A DNA stretch of 5,481 bases. Source: Deltaproteobacteria bacterium (GTDB taxonomy: Bacteria; Desulfobacterota; BSN033; UBA1163). How positions within the stretch are numbered: the first letter of the stretch is position 1; each line of letters begins with the position of its first letter. Below, piece after piece: positions 1 through 5,481 of this stretch. The notes below the pieces were generated by a model. That model did no database searches, was not told the origin of the DNA, and saw only the letters and a program-made list of their open reading frames with translations. The translations under genes were made by a program, and so were the position numbers. Location of the stretch: positions 1 through 5,481 of the forward strand of contig VGRU01000234.1 in assembly GCA_016875255.1 (NCBI GenBank). The letters are read 5' to 3'.

Positions 1-608
1 TCGGCAAAGAAGGGTTGGGAAAAGCCTGCGCCGTGCTTGGCGACTCCACCTTCCTTCATGGAGGGGTGACCCCTCTGATGAATATAGCCTATAATAGAGG
101 GAATTCAACGACCATCATTCTGGATAACCGGGCTACCGGCATGACAGGCCTTCAGGAACATCCGGGCACAGGCTTTACGATCACCGGCGAGCCCGCTCCC
201 ATGGTCGATTATGAAACCCTTTGCAGGGCTCTGGGCATTGAACATGTGCGGAAAGTGGACCCCTATCGTATCAAAGAGGCGATGGAGATCATCAAGGAAG
301 AGGTTGAGAGGGATGCGGCTTCGGTCATCATTACGGTTAATGGACCCTGCATGCTTCACCGGAGGGAGAAGAGGCAGTTCGAACATGCTTTCTACGCCAT
401 TGACACGGACAAATGCAGGGGATGCACGATGTGCCTTGAGATCGGATGCCCTGCGATTAGCTGGCAGGAAGTCTCCGGCGATCAGGCTGTTACAATAGAC
501 GGCCACAAGAGGAAAGGGGTTGTTCAAATTAACAGGCTACAGTGCCCGGGCTGCGGCGTCTGCCAACAGATCTGTAAATTCGAAGCAATTATTCCTGGAA
601 AGGCATAG
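1..608 (+). CDS. iorA: Indolepyruvate ferredoxin oxidoreductase, alpha subunit (C-terminal part, 5' truncated)
   Basis: This is the last ~200 codons of the large, TPP-binding subunit of indolepyruvate:ferredoxin oxidoreductase. The enzyme oxidatively decarboxylates aryl-pyruvates to aryl-acetyl-CoA and passes the electrons to ferredoxin in the cytoplasm. The reading frame is open to the window edge (first full codon at base 3), and family members are about 600 residues, so roughly two thirds lies upstream. Counting from the codon at base 15, the TPP/Mg site is GDSTF (residues 9-13) followed by LDN and the family signature MTGLQEHPGTG at about 36-53. The C-terminus is a two-cluster ferredoxin domain. 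Cluster 1 is CxxCxxCxxxxCP with Cys134, 137, 140 and 145; cluster 2 is CxxCxxCxxxC with Cys177, 180, 183 and 187. All eight ligands are present, but the residue after the last Cys is Lys instead of the usual Pro. The gene ends at TAG 606-608, directly before iorB, the expected partner. Identification is very secure. Confidence 0.97.
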   Translation, partial: GKEGLGKACAVLGDSTFLHGGVTPLMNIAYNRGNSTTIILDNRATGMTGLQEHPGTGFTITGEPAPMVDYETLCRALGIEHVRKVDPYRIKEAMEIIKEEVERDAASVIITVNGPCMLHRREKRQFEHAFYAIDTDKCRGCTMCLEIGCPAISWQEVSGDQAVTIDGHKRKGVVQINRLQCPGCGVCQQICKFEAIIPGKA

Positions 609-612
609 GAGG
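607..612 (+). promoter_or_regulatory. Shine-Dalgarno of iorB overlapping the iorA stop
   Basis: AGGAGG lies 5 bases before the iorB ATG and shares two bases with the iorA TAG stop. The overlap fixes the iorB start at 618. It also suggests that ribosomes finishing iorA feed iorB, which would help keep the two subunits in equal amounts; the coupling is inferred. Confidence 0.9.
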
Positions 613-617
613 GGAAG

Positions 618-1202
618 ATGGATGATAGAGTGACCAATATTCTGTTATCAGGGGTTGGAGGTCAGGGAACGATTTTAGCCAGTGATATACTCTGCTCCGT
701 ATTTCAAGAGGTAGGCTATGATGTGAAGAAGGCGGAAGTTCACGGAATGGCGCAGAGAGGCGGAGATGTGACCACCCATTTCCGTTTCGGCAAAAAGGTC
801 TATTCCCCACTGATCAAATATGGGGACGTGGATTACCTTGTCTCCTTCGAGCTTCTGGAGGGACTGCGGTATATCAATTGGCTGAAAAAGAGCGGCAAGG
901 TTCTCCTGAATAATCAAGAGACGTATCCTCCTGCCGTCACCCGGGGAACGATGAAGTATCCGGAGAATGTGGTTAAGTCGTTCAAAAGATTTTTTAACGG
1001 GAATGTTTATGCTATCGATGGGTTTGGCATTGCGGTCCAATGTGGCGATTCAAGGGCCGTCAATATTGTCACCCTTGGCGCTTTCTCCAATTTCTTTGAC
1101 ATTAAGGAGGATGTCTGGGAAAGAAACCTCCTCGAACACCTCCCCAAAAAAGTTCATGACCTCAATTTGAAGGCCTTCCACGAAGGAAAGAAAGCTATTT
1201 AA
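618..1202 (+). CDS. iorB: Indolepyruvate ferredoxin oxidoreductase, beta subunit
   Basis: This is the small subunit of indolepyruvate:ferredoxin oxidoreductase, corresponding to the gamma domain of 2-oxoacid:ferredoxin oxidoreductases. It pairs with IorA to make aryl-acetyl-CoA during aromatic amino acid breakdown. At 194 residues it has the usual family length and is complete. Visible motifs are the N-terminal Rossmann-like GVGGQG (residues 12-17), the family signature EVHGMAQRGG (40-49) followed by HFRFG (54-58), and SPLIKYGDVDYLVSFELLEG at about 63-82, matching the usual 'SPLI...D.L..FE.LE' block. In the signature the residue after RGG is Asp50, where many relatives have Ser. The ATG start is set by an AGGAGG at 607-612, and the gap to iorA is only 9 bases. 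A strong terminator begins 22 bases after the stop, so iorB is the last gene of its operon. No signal peptide or metal-binding cysteine motif is seen, as expected because the clusters sit in IorA. Confidence 0.96.
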   Translation: MDDRVTNILLSGVGGQGTILASDILCSVFQEVGYDVKKAEVHGMAQRGGDVTTHFRFGKKVYSPLIKYGDVDYLVSFELLEGLRYINWLKKSGKVLLNNQETYPPAVTRGTMKYPENVVKSFKRFFNGNVYAIDGFGIAVQCGDSRAVNIVTLGAFSNFFDIKEDVWERNLLEHLPKKVHDLNLKAFHEGKKAI

Positions 1203-1224
1203 CCGGACCGGATGTTTGTCATTT

Positions 1225-1263
1225 AAGGGGCGAAGAGAATTCCTCTTCGCCCCTTTGTTTTTT
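1225..1263 (+). terminator. Intrinsic (Rho-independent) terminator of the iorAB operon
   Basis: A perfect 13-base-pair stem is formed by 1225-1237 (AAGGGGCGAAGAG) and 1243-1255 (CTCTTCGCCCCTT), with a 5-base loop AATTC. It is followed at once by TGTTTTTT (1256-1263). The GC-rich stem plus T-tract is the classic form. On the minus strand the stem is followed by TAAATGAC with no T-run, so it should act mainly on rightward transcription. Confidence 0.95.
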
Positions 1264-1282
1264 GGGTGCACTCATTTATAAT
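1255..1282 (+). promoter_or_regulatory. Probable sigma70-type promoter of the M16 protease-glycosylase unit
   Basis: A perfect TATAAT lies at 1277-1282. With a 16-base spacer the -35 would be TTGTTT at 1255-1260 (3 of 6 to consensus, the TTG part intact), inside the T-tract of the iorAB terminator. Transcription would start near 1289-1290, leaving a leader of under 20 bases that contains the GGAGGT ribosome binding site at 1294-1299. The -10 is clear; the -35 is weak, so an activator or extended contacts may be needed. Confidence 0.65.
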
Positions 1283-1307
1283 TTTAAAAGGACGGAGGTA
1301 ACAAAGC

Positions 1308-3953
1308 ATGAGACGGACCCGATTCATTTTCCTGGCGGTCATCACCCTGTCGATTCTTCTCCTCGTCGCCCATCCTGGTCAATCCAGAGACCGTCTTCAT
1401 CAATTCACACTGGAGAATGGCCTGAAGGTGATTCTTCAGGAGAACCGCACCTCTCCTGTGGTGGCTCTCCAGGTCTGGGTTAAGACGGGAAGCGCGGATG
1501 AAAAGGATGATGAGGCAGGGATGTGCCATTTCATCGAGCATATGATTTTCAAAGGAACAGAGAAGAGAAAGGTCGGAGAAATGGCAAAGGAGATCGAATC
1601 CCTTGGCGGCTCAATCAATGCCTATACCTCGTATGACCAAACCGTATATCATATTACAATTGCCAGCCGTTATGCAGACATTGCCCTCGATATCCTGTCC
1701 GATGCCATCCAGCACTCTGTTTTCGATCCGTCGGAGCTCGAAAAGGAGAGGGAGGTCATTCTCGAAGAGATTCGAATGGGAGAAGATGACCCTTCGAGAA
1801 AACTCTTCCGGCAGACCATGGCCACTGCTTTTCAGCTCCATCCCTACGGAAGGCCGATTATCGGGTATGAAAAGACAATCCGAGCAATCACAAGAGATCA
1901 GATGCTCGCTTTTTTCAAACGATGGTATACGCCGGATCGCATCTTTTTCATCGCAGCCGGCGACTTTGACCTTCAGGAGATGGAAAGAAAGGCAAGGGCC
2001 TTATTTAAGGAATTTAAACGGCCCCCCGAACGGTTTCCTGAAAGGTCGAAGGAGGTTGAGCAGAAAGAGATCCGGTCTAAACTCACCTTTGGGAATTTCA
2101 AGGAGACCTACTTTCAGATGGCGGTTCCCATCACTTCCGTCACGCATGAGGATACTCCGGGCCTTGATGTTTTAGAGCAGATTTTAGGAGGAGGGGAGAC
2201 CTCCCGACTGGTGCAGAAGGTGAAGTTGGAGAAGGGGCTGGTTCACTCGATCTCCGCTTCCGCTTATACGCCGAAAGACCCGGGCCTCTTTATCATCGGA
2301 GCGACTCTCCAGGCAGAGAATCTGGAGAAGGCGGTGGAGGAGATTCTAAAGGAGATAAACCGGTTGATCCAGGAAGGCGTCACTGCTGAAGAGCTTTACC
2401 GTGTCAGGGTCAATGTTGAAAGCGGTCTCATCTATGACAGGCAGACCGTTCAGGGACAGGCAAGAAAGCTTGGATATTATGAAGCCAACACAGGAGATAT
2501 CGAGTTCGAAAAGGAATACATAAAGAGAATCAGCCTCCTTCAAAGCGAGGACATAAGGAAAATAGGGGAAAAATATTTTAAACCCTCCCGATGGAGCATC
2601 AGTCTCCTGGCGCCGGCAGAAAAGGCCGATGGACTTAAGAAGGTTTCCTTGAGCGCCGTTGTTGAAAGGGCAGGTTCGCCGCCTGCTCTTAATGACAAGA
2701 AAAAGGTCCTGCAGGTTTCGAAGACGATTCTGGAAAATGGAATCCGTCTCATTGTGAAAGAAAACCGGAACATTCCTCTTGTGTCTATCCAGGTCTCTTT
2801 TTTGGCCGGCGTTCGCTTTGAAGAGGAGGCCCAAAACGGAATCAACCAGTTTATGGCTGTGATGATCAATAAAGGCACGGAGAAACAGACCAGCCTCGAA
2901 ATCGCAAAAAAGGTGGAGAGGATGGCAGGTTCCCTCGGGGGTTTTTCAGGCTATAACAGCTTTGGCCTGAGCTTTGCCTTCGTGAGTCAACACTTCGATG
3001 AGGCGATGAACCTGCTCGGCGAGGTCATCAAACACCCCTCATTTGATGCGGATGAGATGGAGAAGAGAAGGCGGTCCATACTTGCTTCGATAAGGCAGCA
3101 GGAGGATGATCTGGACCGGATGGCATTCAAACTCTTCCGGAAGGTTCTTTATGAGAAGCATCCCTACCGGATGGATACGATTGGGACGCTCGATTCCGTC
3201 CAGAAGATCACACAGAAGGATTTAAAGGAGTATTACGGGCGCATCGCCGTTCCTGAGAACATGGTTTTAACGATTGTGGGAGATGTCGATTTAAACCAGG
3301 CGATTACTGCCGTTCAAAAGGAATTTGGAAAGATGCAGAAGAGCAATTTTAAACCTCCCGAAATTCCCAGAGAACCGCCCCTCCAGAAGACGAGAAAATC
3401 AGAGATTTTTAAGGAGAAGGAACAGGCCCATTTTGTCCTCGGATTCCCGGGCGCCACTGTTCAGAGCAGGGACCGGTATGCTCTCGATGTTCTGGATGCG
3501 GCCCTGTCCGGCATGGGAGGAAGGCTCTTCTATCAATTAAGGGATAAAGAAAGCCTGGCCTATGCCCTGGCATTTATTAGCAATGTGAATCTGGATCCGG
3601 GGTATATCTGCGTCTATATGGGGACCCATCCGGATAAGATCGAAACCGCGATTGCCGGCGTCCTCAGGGAGCTGAAGAAGGTCAAAGACGAGGGGTTGAC
3701 AGGCGATGAAGTGGAGAGGGCAAAGCGATACCTGATCGGCAACTTTGAGATTGGCCTTCAGACCAACCGCGCCCACGCAAGCCTGATGTCCATGGACGAA
3801 TTGATGGGGCTGGGGTATGAGCATTTGCAGAGATATCCGAATGAGATTCAGAAGGTGACCCGAGAGGATGTCCACCGGGTGGCAAAGGAGTATTTCAATC
3901 TGGAAGCCTATGTCCTTGCCATCATCCGGCCTCCGGAAGCAAAGAAACAATGA
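1308..3953 (+). CDS. Exported two-unit M16 (pitrilysin/insulinase-like) zinc metalloprotease
   Basis: An 881-residue M16 family protease made of two tandem M16 units. The N-terminus has a signal peptide: MRRTR, a hydrophobic core at about 6-21, and a possible cut after Gln-Ser26. There is no lipobox Cys, so it is probably a soluble periplasmic or secreted protein. Unit 1 (about 30-380) carries the inverted zinc motif HFIEH (His74, Glu77, His78) and the third ligand Glu154 in VILEEI, 76 residues on. Unit 2 (about 470-820) starts with the same ENG...ENR..P block but has QFMAV (514-518) in place of HFIEH and Ser594 in place of Glu154, so it cannot bind zinc that way. Unit 2 instead keeps the substrate-carboxylate Arg/Tyr pair, Arg739 and Tyr752 (RLF..LR....LAY), while in unit 1 the pair is Arg300 and His313. 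One active half plus one binding half is the known arrangement of single-chain M16 enzymes, which cut peptides and small unfolded proteins. A GGAGGT 8 bases before the ATG supports the start. Substrate unknown. Confidence 0.95.
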   Translation: MRRTRFIFLAVITLSILLLVAHPGQSRDRLHQFTLENGLKVILQENRTSPVVALQVWVKTGSADEKDDEAGMCHFIEHMIFKGTEKRKVGEMAKEIESLGGSINAYTSYDQTVYHITIASRYADIALDILSDAIQHSVFDPSELEKEREVILEEIRMGEDDPSRKLFRQTMATAFQLHPYGRPIIGYEKTIRAITRDQMLAFFKRWYTPDRIFFIAAGDFDLQEMERKARALFKEFKRPPERFPERSKEVEQKEIRSKLTFGNFKETYFQMAVPITSVTHEDTPGLDVLEQILGGGETSRLVQKVKLEKGLVHSISASAYTPKDPGLFIIGATLQAENLEKAVEEILKEINRLIQEGVTAEELYRVRVNVESGLIYDRQTVQGQARKLGYYEANTGDIEFEKEYIKRISLLQSEDIRKIGEKYFKPSRWSISLLAPAEKADGLKKVSLSAVVERAGSPPALNDKKKVLQVSKTILENGIRLIVKENRNIPLVSIQVSFLAGVRFEEEAQNGINQFMAVMINKGTEKQTSLEIAKKVERMAGSLGGFSGYNSFGLSFAFVSQHFDEAMNLLGEVIKHPSFDADEMEKRRRSILASIRQQEDDLDRMAFKLFRKVLYEKHPYRMDTIGTLDSVQKITQKDLKEYYGRIAVPENMVLTIVGDVDLNQAITAVQKEFGKMQKSNFKPPEIPREPPLQKTRKSEIFKEKEQAHFVLGFPGATVQSRDRYALDVLDAALSGMGGRLFYQLRDKESLAYALAFISNVNLDPGYICVYMGTHPDKIETAIAGVLRELKKVKDEGLTGDEVERAKRYLIGNFEIGLQTNRAHASLMSMDELMGLGYEHLQRYPNEIQKVTREDVHRVAKEYFNLEAYVLAIIRPPEAKKQ

Positions 3954-4759
3954 GAGGAAGGCTGAGGGTTAACCTTTTTTCGCTCAAAGACACCCTTGAG
4001 TGCGGGCAGTTCTTCCGTTTCACCAAAGCCCTGGATACCTATCTCATTCAGACTTCTGACCGGATATTCCTGATTTGGCAAAAAGGGGAAGTCCTCTTCT
4101 ATGAAGGGGTGGAGGAATCCTTCCTCATCCGGTTCTTAAGGCTGGATGAAGATATGGATGCCATTTTAAAGGAGATCGATTGCGACCCTTTCATTCATCA
4201 GGCGATTCAGAAATACAGGGGAATGAGACTGATCCGTCAGGACCCCTGGGAATGTCTGGTCTCATTTCTTTTCTCTTCTGCCAAAGCCATTCCACATATC
4301 CGCTGCCTTATTGAAGCCTTATGCAGATCATCCGGGAGAAAAATAGCCTGGGACTCACATATCGGTTATGGGTTTCCGGAACCCAACTGCATCCAGGGTT
4401 CTCAGCAATTGGAAGAGGTGAGAGCGGGCTTCAGGACAGACTATCTAATCCAAACAAGCCAGTGTATTGATCGAGGCCACCTTCTCGCATTAAGAGAATT
4501 GAGATACGAAGAGGCTAAGAAGAGGTTGATGGGTCTTGCCGGAGTCGGAAAGAAGATCGCTGATTGCGTTCTTCTCTATTCGCTCGACTTTCTCGAAGCC
4601 TTTCCCAATGATACCTGGATTAAAAAGGGATTGCAGAAGACCTATTTTAGCGGAGAAAAGGTCGGGGAGAAGAAGATGGAGGAATTTGTTAAGAGCCACT
4701 TCGGCCCCTATGCCGGTTACGCCCAACTCTATCTCTACCACTATTGGCGAAATGGGTAA
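3950..4759 (+). CDS. ogg: OGG1-type DNA glycosylase/AP lyase (HhH-GPD superfamily, probable 8-oxoguanine repair)
   Basis: A 269-residue protein with an OGG_N domain (about 1-85) and an HhH-GPD glycosylase domain (about 90-269). The family flips damaged bases, typically 8-oxoguanine, out of DNA, removes them and nicks the strand. By hand comparison with human OGG1, the GQFFR block (19-23) matches GQSFR, whose Gly42 reads 8-oxoguanine. The hairpin-helix-hairpin is GLAGVGKKIADC (195-206), with catalytic Lys202 (Lys249) and Cys206 (Cys253). Asp221 in FPND matches Asp268, with the same 19-residue Lys-Asp spacing, and Gln259 and Tyr263 match Gln315 and Phe319. The opposite-base loop differs: SSAKAIPHI (109-117) replaces SSNNNIARI, so Asn149 becomes Ala111 and Arg154 becomes His116. 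It is shorter than human OGG1 (345) and near bacterial sizes. The ATG overlaps the protease stop (ATGA) and has only a weak GGAAG at 3935-3939, so translation is probably coupled. Some databases call such proteins 3-methyladenine glycosylases; the exact substrate is open. Confidence 0.9.
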   Translation: MRGRLRVNLFSLKDTLECGQFFRFTKALDTYLIQTSDRIFLIWQKGEVLFYEGVEESFLIRFLRLDEDMDAILKEIDCDPFIHQAIQKYRGMRLIRQDPWECLVSFLFSSAKAIPHIRCLIEALCRSSGRKIAWDSHIGYGFPEPNCIQGSQQLEEVRAGFRTDYLIQTSQCIDRGHLLALRELRYEEAKKRLMGLAGVGKKIADCVLLYSLDFLEAFPNDTWIKKGLQKTYFSGEKVGEKKMEEFVKSHFGPYAGYAQLYLYHYWRNG

Positions 4760-4830
4760 TTGCTCAGTATCGAATCAATAAAACTTGGGCTCCAGACATA
4801 ATACCGAATTACCGATGCCTGACCGTATTG

Positions 4831-4859
4831 TGTTGAAAATGACCCCATTTTGTTGAAAA
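4831..4859 (+). repeat. Direct repeat TGTTGAAAA x2 with 20-base period
   Basis: TGTTGAAAA occurs exactly at 4831-4839 and 4851-4859, separated by 11 bases (TGACCCCATTT). Inside lies a small inverted repeat, AAAATG (4836-4841) and CATTTT (4846-4851), with loop ACCC. A 20-base period is close to two turns of DNA, which would suit a protein-binding site. A leftover insertion-sequence end with subterminal repeats is another reading. Neither is proven. Confidence 0.5.
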
Positions 4860-4877
4860 AGCTGAGAAAGGATTGTC

Positions 4878-4907
4878 TTGATGTTCTGGAGCTATAAAAG
4901 TTAAAAT
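4878..4907 (+). promoter_or_regulatory. Candidate promoter of the patatin-like gene
   Basis: TTGATG (4878-4883, 4 of 6 to the -35 consensus) and TAAAAT (4902-4907, 5 of 6 to the -10) are separated by 18 bases. The start would fall near 4914, about 26 bases before the ATG. A second -10-like TATAAA at 4893-4898 lacks a well-spaced -35. The region is AT-rich, so a chance match is possible. Confidence 0.45.
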
Positions 4908-4939
4908 AACATCAACCGTATTTGGAGAACGCTTCGATC

Positions 4940-5481
4940 ATGTTTTGGAAGAAGAAACGCATTGGGCTTGCGCTTGGGGGCGGAGGGGCCAGAGGGCTTG
5001 CCCATATCGGCGTGTTAAGGGTACTTGAGAGAGAAGGGATTCCTATTGACCTCATTGTGGGAACCAGTATGGGGGCGTTTGTGGGCGGGGCTTACGCCAG
5101 TGGCATCAGCCCGGATGAACTGCAAAAGAAGGTGGAGATGTATCTAAACAACGCTGAATTTCGATCTTCGGCGATGAAGGCCTTTGAAAAGGCTCATGCA
5201 AAGGGAGAGTTAGGTCTGGCTCAGAAGATTCAGGCCCACTTAAGAAGTTGGTTTTATCTGATCCATGCAATGTTTAAACCAGGAATACTTCCTCATGAGG
5301 ACTTCCAAGCCACCATCAATTATTTTATTCCCGACATTCAGATTGAAGAAACCCGAATTCCCTTCCGGGCCGTGGCCACCGACCTGGCGAGCGGCGAACA
5401 GATCATTTTTTCTCACGGGCCTATGCGGCAGGCTGTGATGGCAAGTTGTGCTGTTCCAGGAGCCATCGCGCCGCTTAAAGA
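4940..5481 (+). CDS. Patatin-like phospholipase (RssA/NTE type), 3' truncated by window end
   Basis: The first 180 codons of a patatin-like serine acyl hydrolase; the frame is still open at the window edge. These enzymes use a Ser-Asp dyad to cleave acyl chains from phospholipids or related lipids. The oxyanion-hole motif GGGGARG is at residues 13-19, and the nucleophile elbow GTSMG at 41-45 has catalytic Ser43. A later conserved block, VATDLASGE (about 144-152), is followed by MASCAVPGAIAP (about 166-177), matching the usual AS.A.PG..P segment. The catalytic Asp, normally in a DGG/DGA motif shortly after this block, lies beyond the window, so activity cannot be confirmed. The start MFWKKKRIGLALGGGG has no signal peptide and begins directly with the first beta strand, so the visible part looks cytoplasmic or peripherally membrane-bound. 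The ATG is preceded by GGAGA at 4924-4928, 11 bases away. It is probably transcribed from its own promoter in the preceding spacer. Family assignment is firm; the lipid substrate is unknown. Confidence 0.95.
   Translation, partial: MFWKKKRIGLALGGGGARGLAHIGVLRVLEREGIPIDLIVGTSMGAFVGGAYASGISPDELQKKVEMYLNNAEFRSSAMKAFEKAHAKGELGLAQKIQAHLRSWFYLIHAMFKPGILPHEDFQATINYFIPDIQIEETRIPFRAVATDLASGEQIIFSHGPMRQAVMASCAVPGAIAPLK

Larger units (their letters stand above)
4760..4939 (+). other. Spacer between the glycosylase and patatin-like genes
   Basis: A 180-base non-coding stretch, AT-richer than its neighbours. It holds a short tandem repeat of TACCGA (4802-4807 and 4810-4815), the TGTTGAAAA direct repeat (4831-4859), a candidate promoter (4878-4907) and a ribosome binding site GGAGA (4924-4928). 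I find no convincing terminator for the upstream unit and no believable small gene, so read-through into the next gene is possible. Confidence 0.8.

Noticed and set aside
15..17. TTG as a real start codon for the first gene
   Set aside because: The frame is open to the window edge and the sequence before GDSTF is mid-domain in IorA, so the gene is cut by the window rather than starting here.
1603..2175. 190-codon overlapping frame on the + strand within the M16 gene
   Set aside because: The translation is Arg/Ser-rich with no family resemblance, typical of an out-of-frame reading of a real gene.
2346..2834. Long open frame on the minus strand inside the M16 gene
   Set aside because: It lies wholly antisense to a well-supported protease region, has no recognisable motif and no ribosome site. 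It is a shadow of the coding strand.
3537..3950. Minus-strand open frame across the end of the M16 gene
   Set aside because: It is antisense to the conserved Arg/Tyr region of unit 2 and has no start signal or motif.
3951..3980. A start codon for the glycosylase further downstream than 3950
   Set aside because: The OGG_N fold begins within the first ~10 residues (LFSLKDTL at 9-16), and no ATG with a better ribosome site lies close enough to spare it.
4836..4851. Hairpin AAAATG-ACCC-CATTTT as a terminator of the glycosylase gene
   Set aside because: The stem is only 6 bp and mostly A-T, and it is followed by GTTGAAAA rather than a T-run. It is also 76 bases after the stop.

Overview
The window reads left to right on the + strand and holds five genes, two of them cut by the window edges. 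They are the 3' end of iorA, a complete iorB, a complete exported two-unit M16 metalloprotease, a complete OGG1-type DNA glycosylase, and the 5' part of a patatin-like phospholipase. I see no tRNA, rRNA, CRISPR array or complete mobile element. No stretch over about 200 bases lacks a gene.

The oxygen-sensitive, ferredoxin-linked indolepyruvate oxidoreductase suggests an anaerobic or microaerophilic bacterium that ferments or oxidises amino acids. Strong AGGAGG-type ribosome binding sites, mid-range GC and the single-chain tandem M16 protease would suit a Desulfobacterota (deltaproteobacterial) lineage such as a syntroph or sulfate reducer. That placement is an inference from gene types, not a proven assignment.

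Layout. Positions 1-1202 are the end of an iorAB operon; the iorB ribosome binding site overlaps the iorA stop codon. A textbook intrinsic terminator (1225-1263) closes it. Directly behind it is a perfect TATAAT box (1277-1282), whose likely -35 lies inside the terminator T-tract, and a strong Shine-Dalgarno, so a new transcription unit starts here. That unit holds the M16 protease (1308-3953) and, through an ATGA stop/start overlap, the DNA glycosylase (3950-4759). A 180-base, AT-richer spacer follows (4760-4939), with a 9-base direct repeat at a 20-base period and a candidate promoter. The patatin-like gene then runs off the end of the window.

How the genes work together. IorA and IorB form one enzyme that converts aryl-pyruvates from aromatic amino acid transamination to aryl-acetyl-CoA and reduces ferredoxin. 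The protease and the glycosylase are translationally coupled but have no obvious shared pathway: one is exported, the other acts on chromosomal DNA. The patatin-like protein looks cytoplasmic and separately transcribed. I find no clearly new biological system. The points most worth checking are the altered opposite-base pocket of the glycosylase, the split active site of the M16 protein, the terminator/promoter fusion at 1225-1299, and the repeat in the last spacer.
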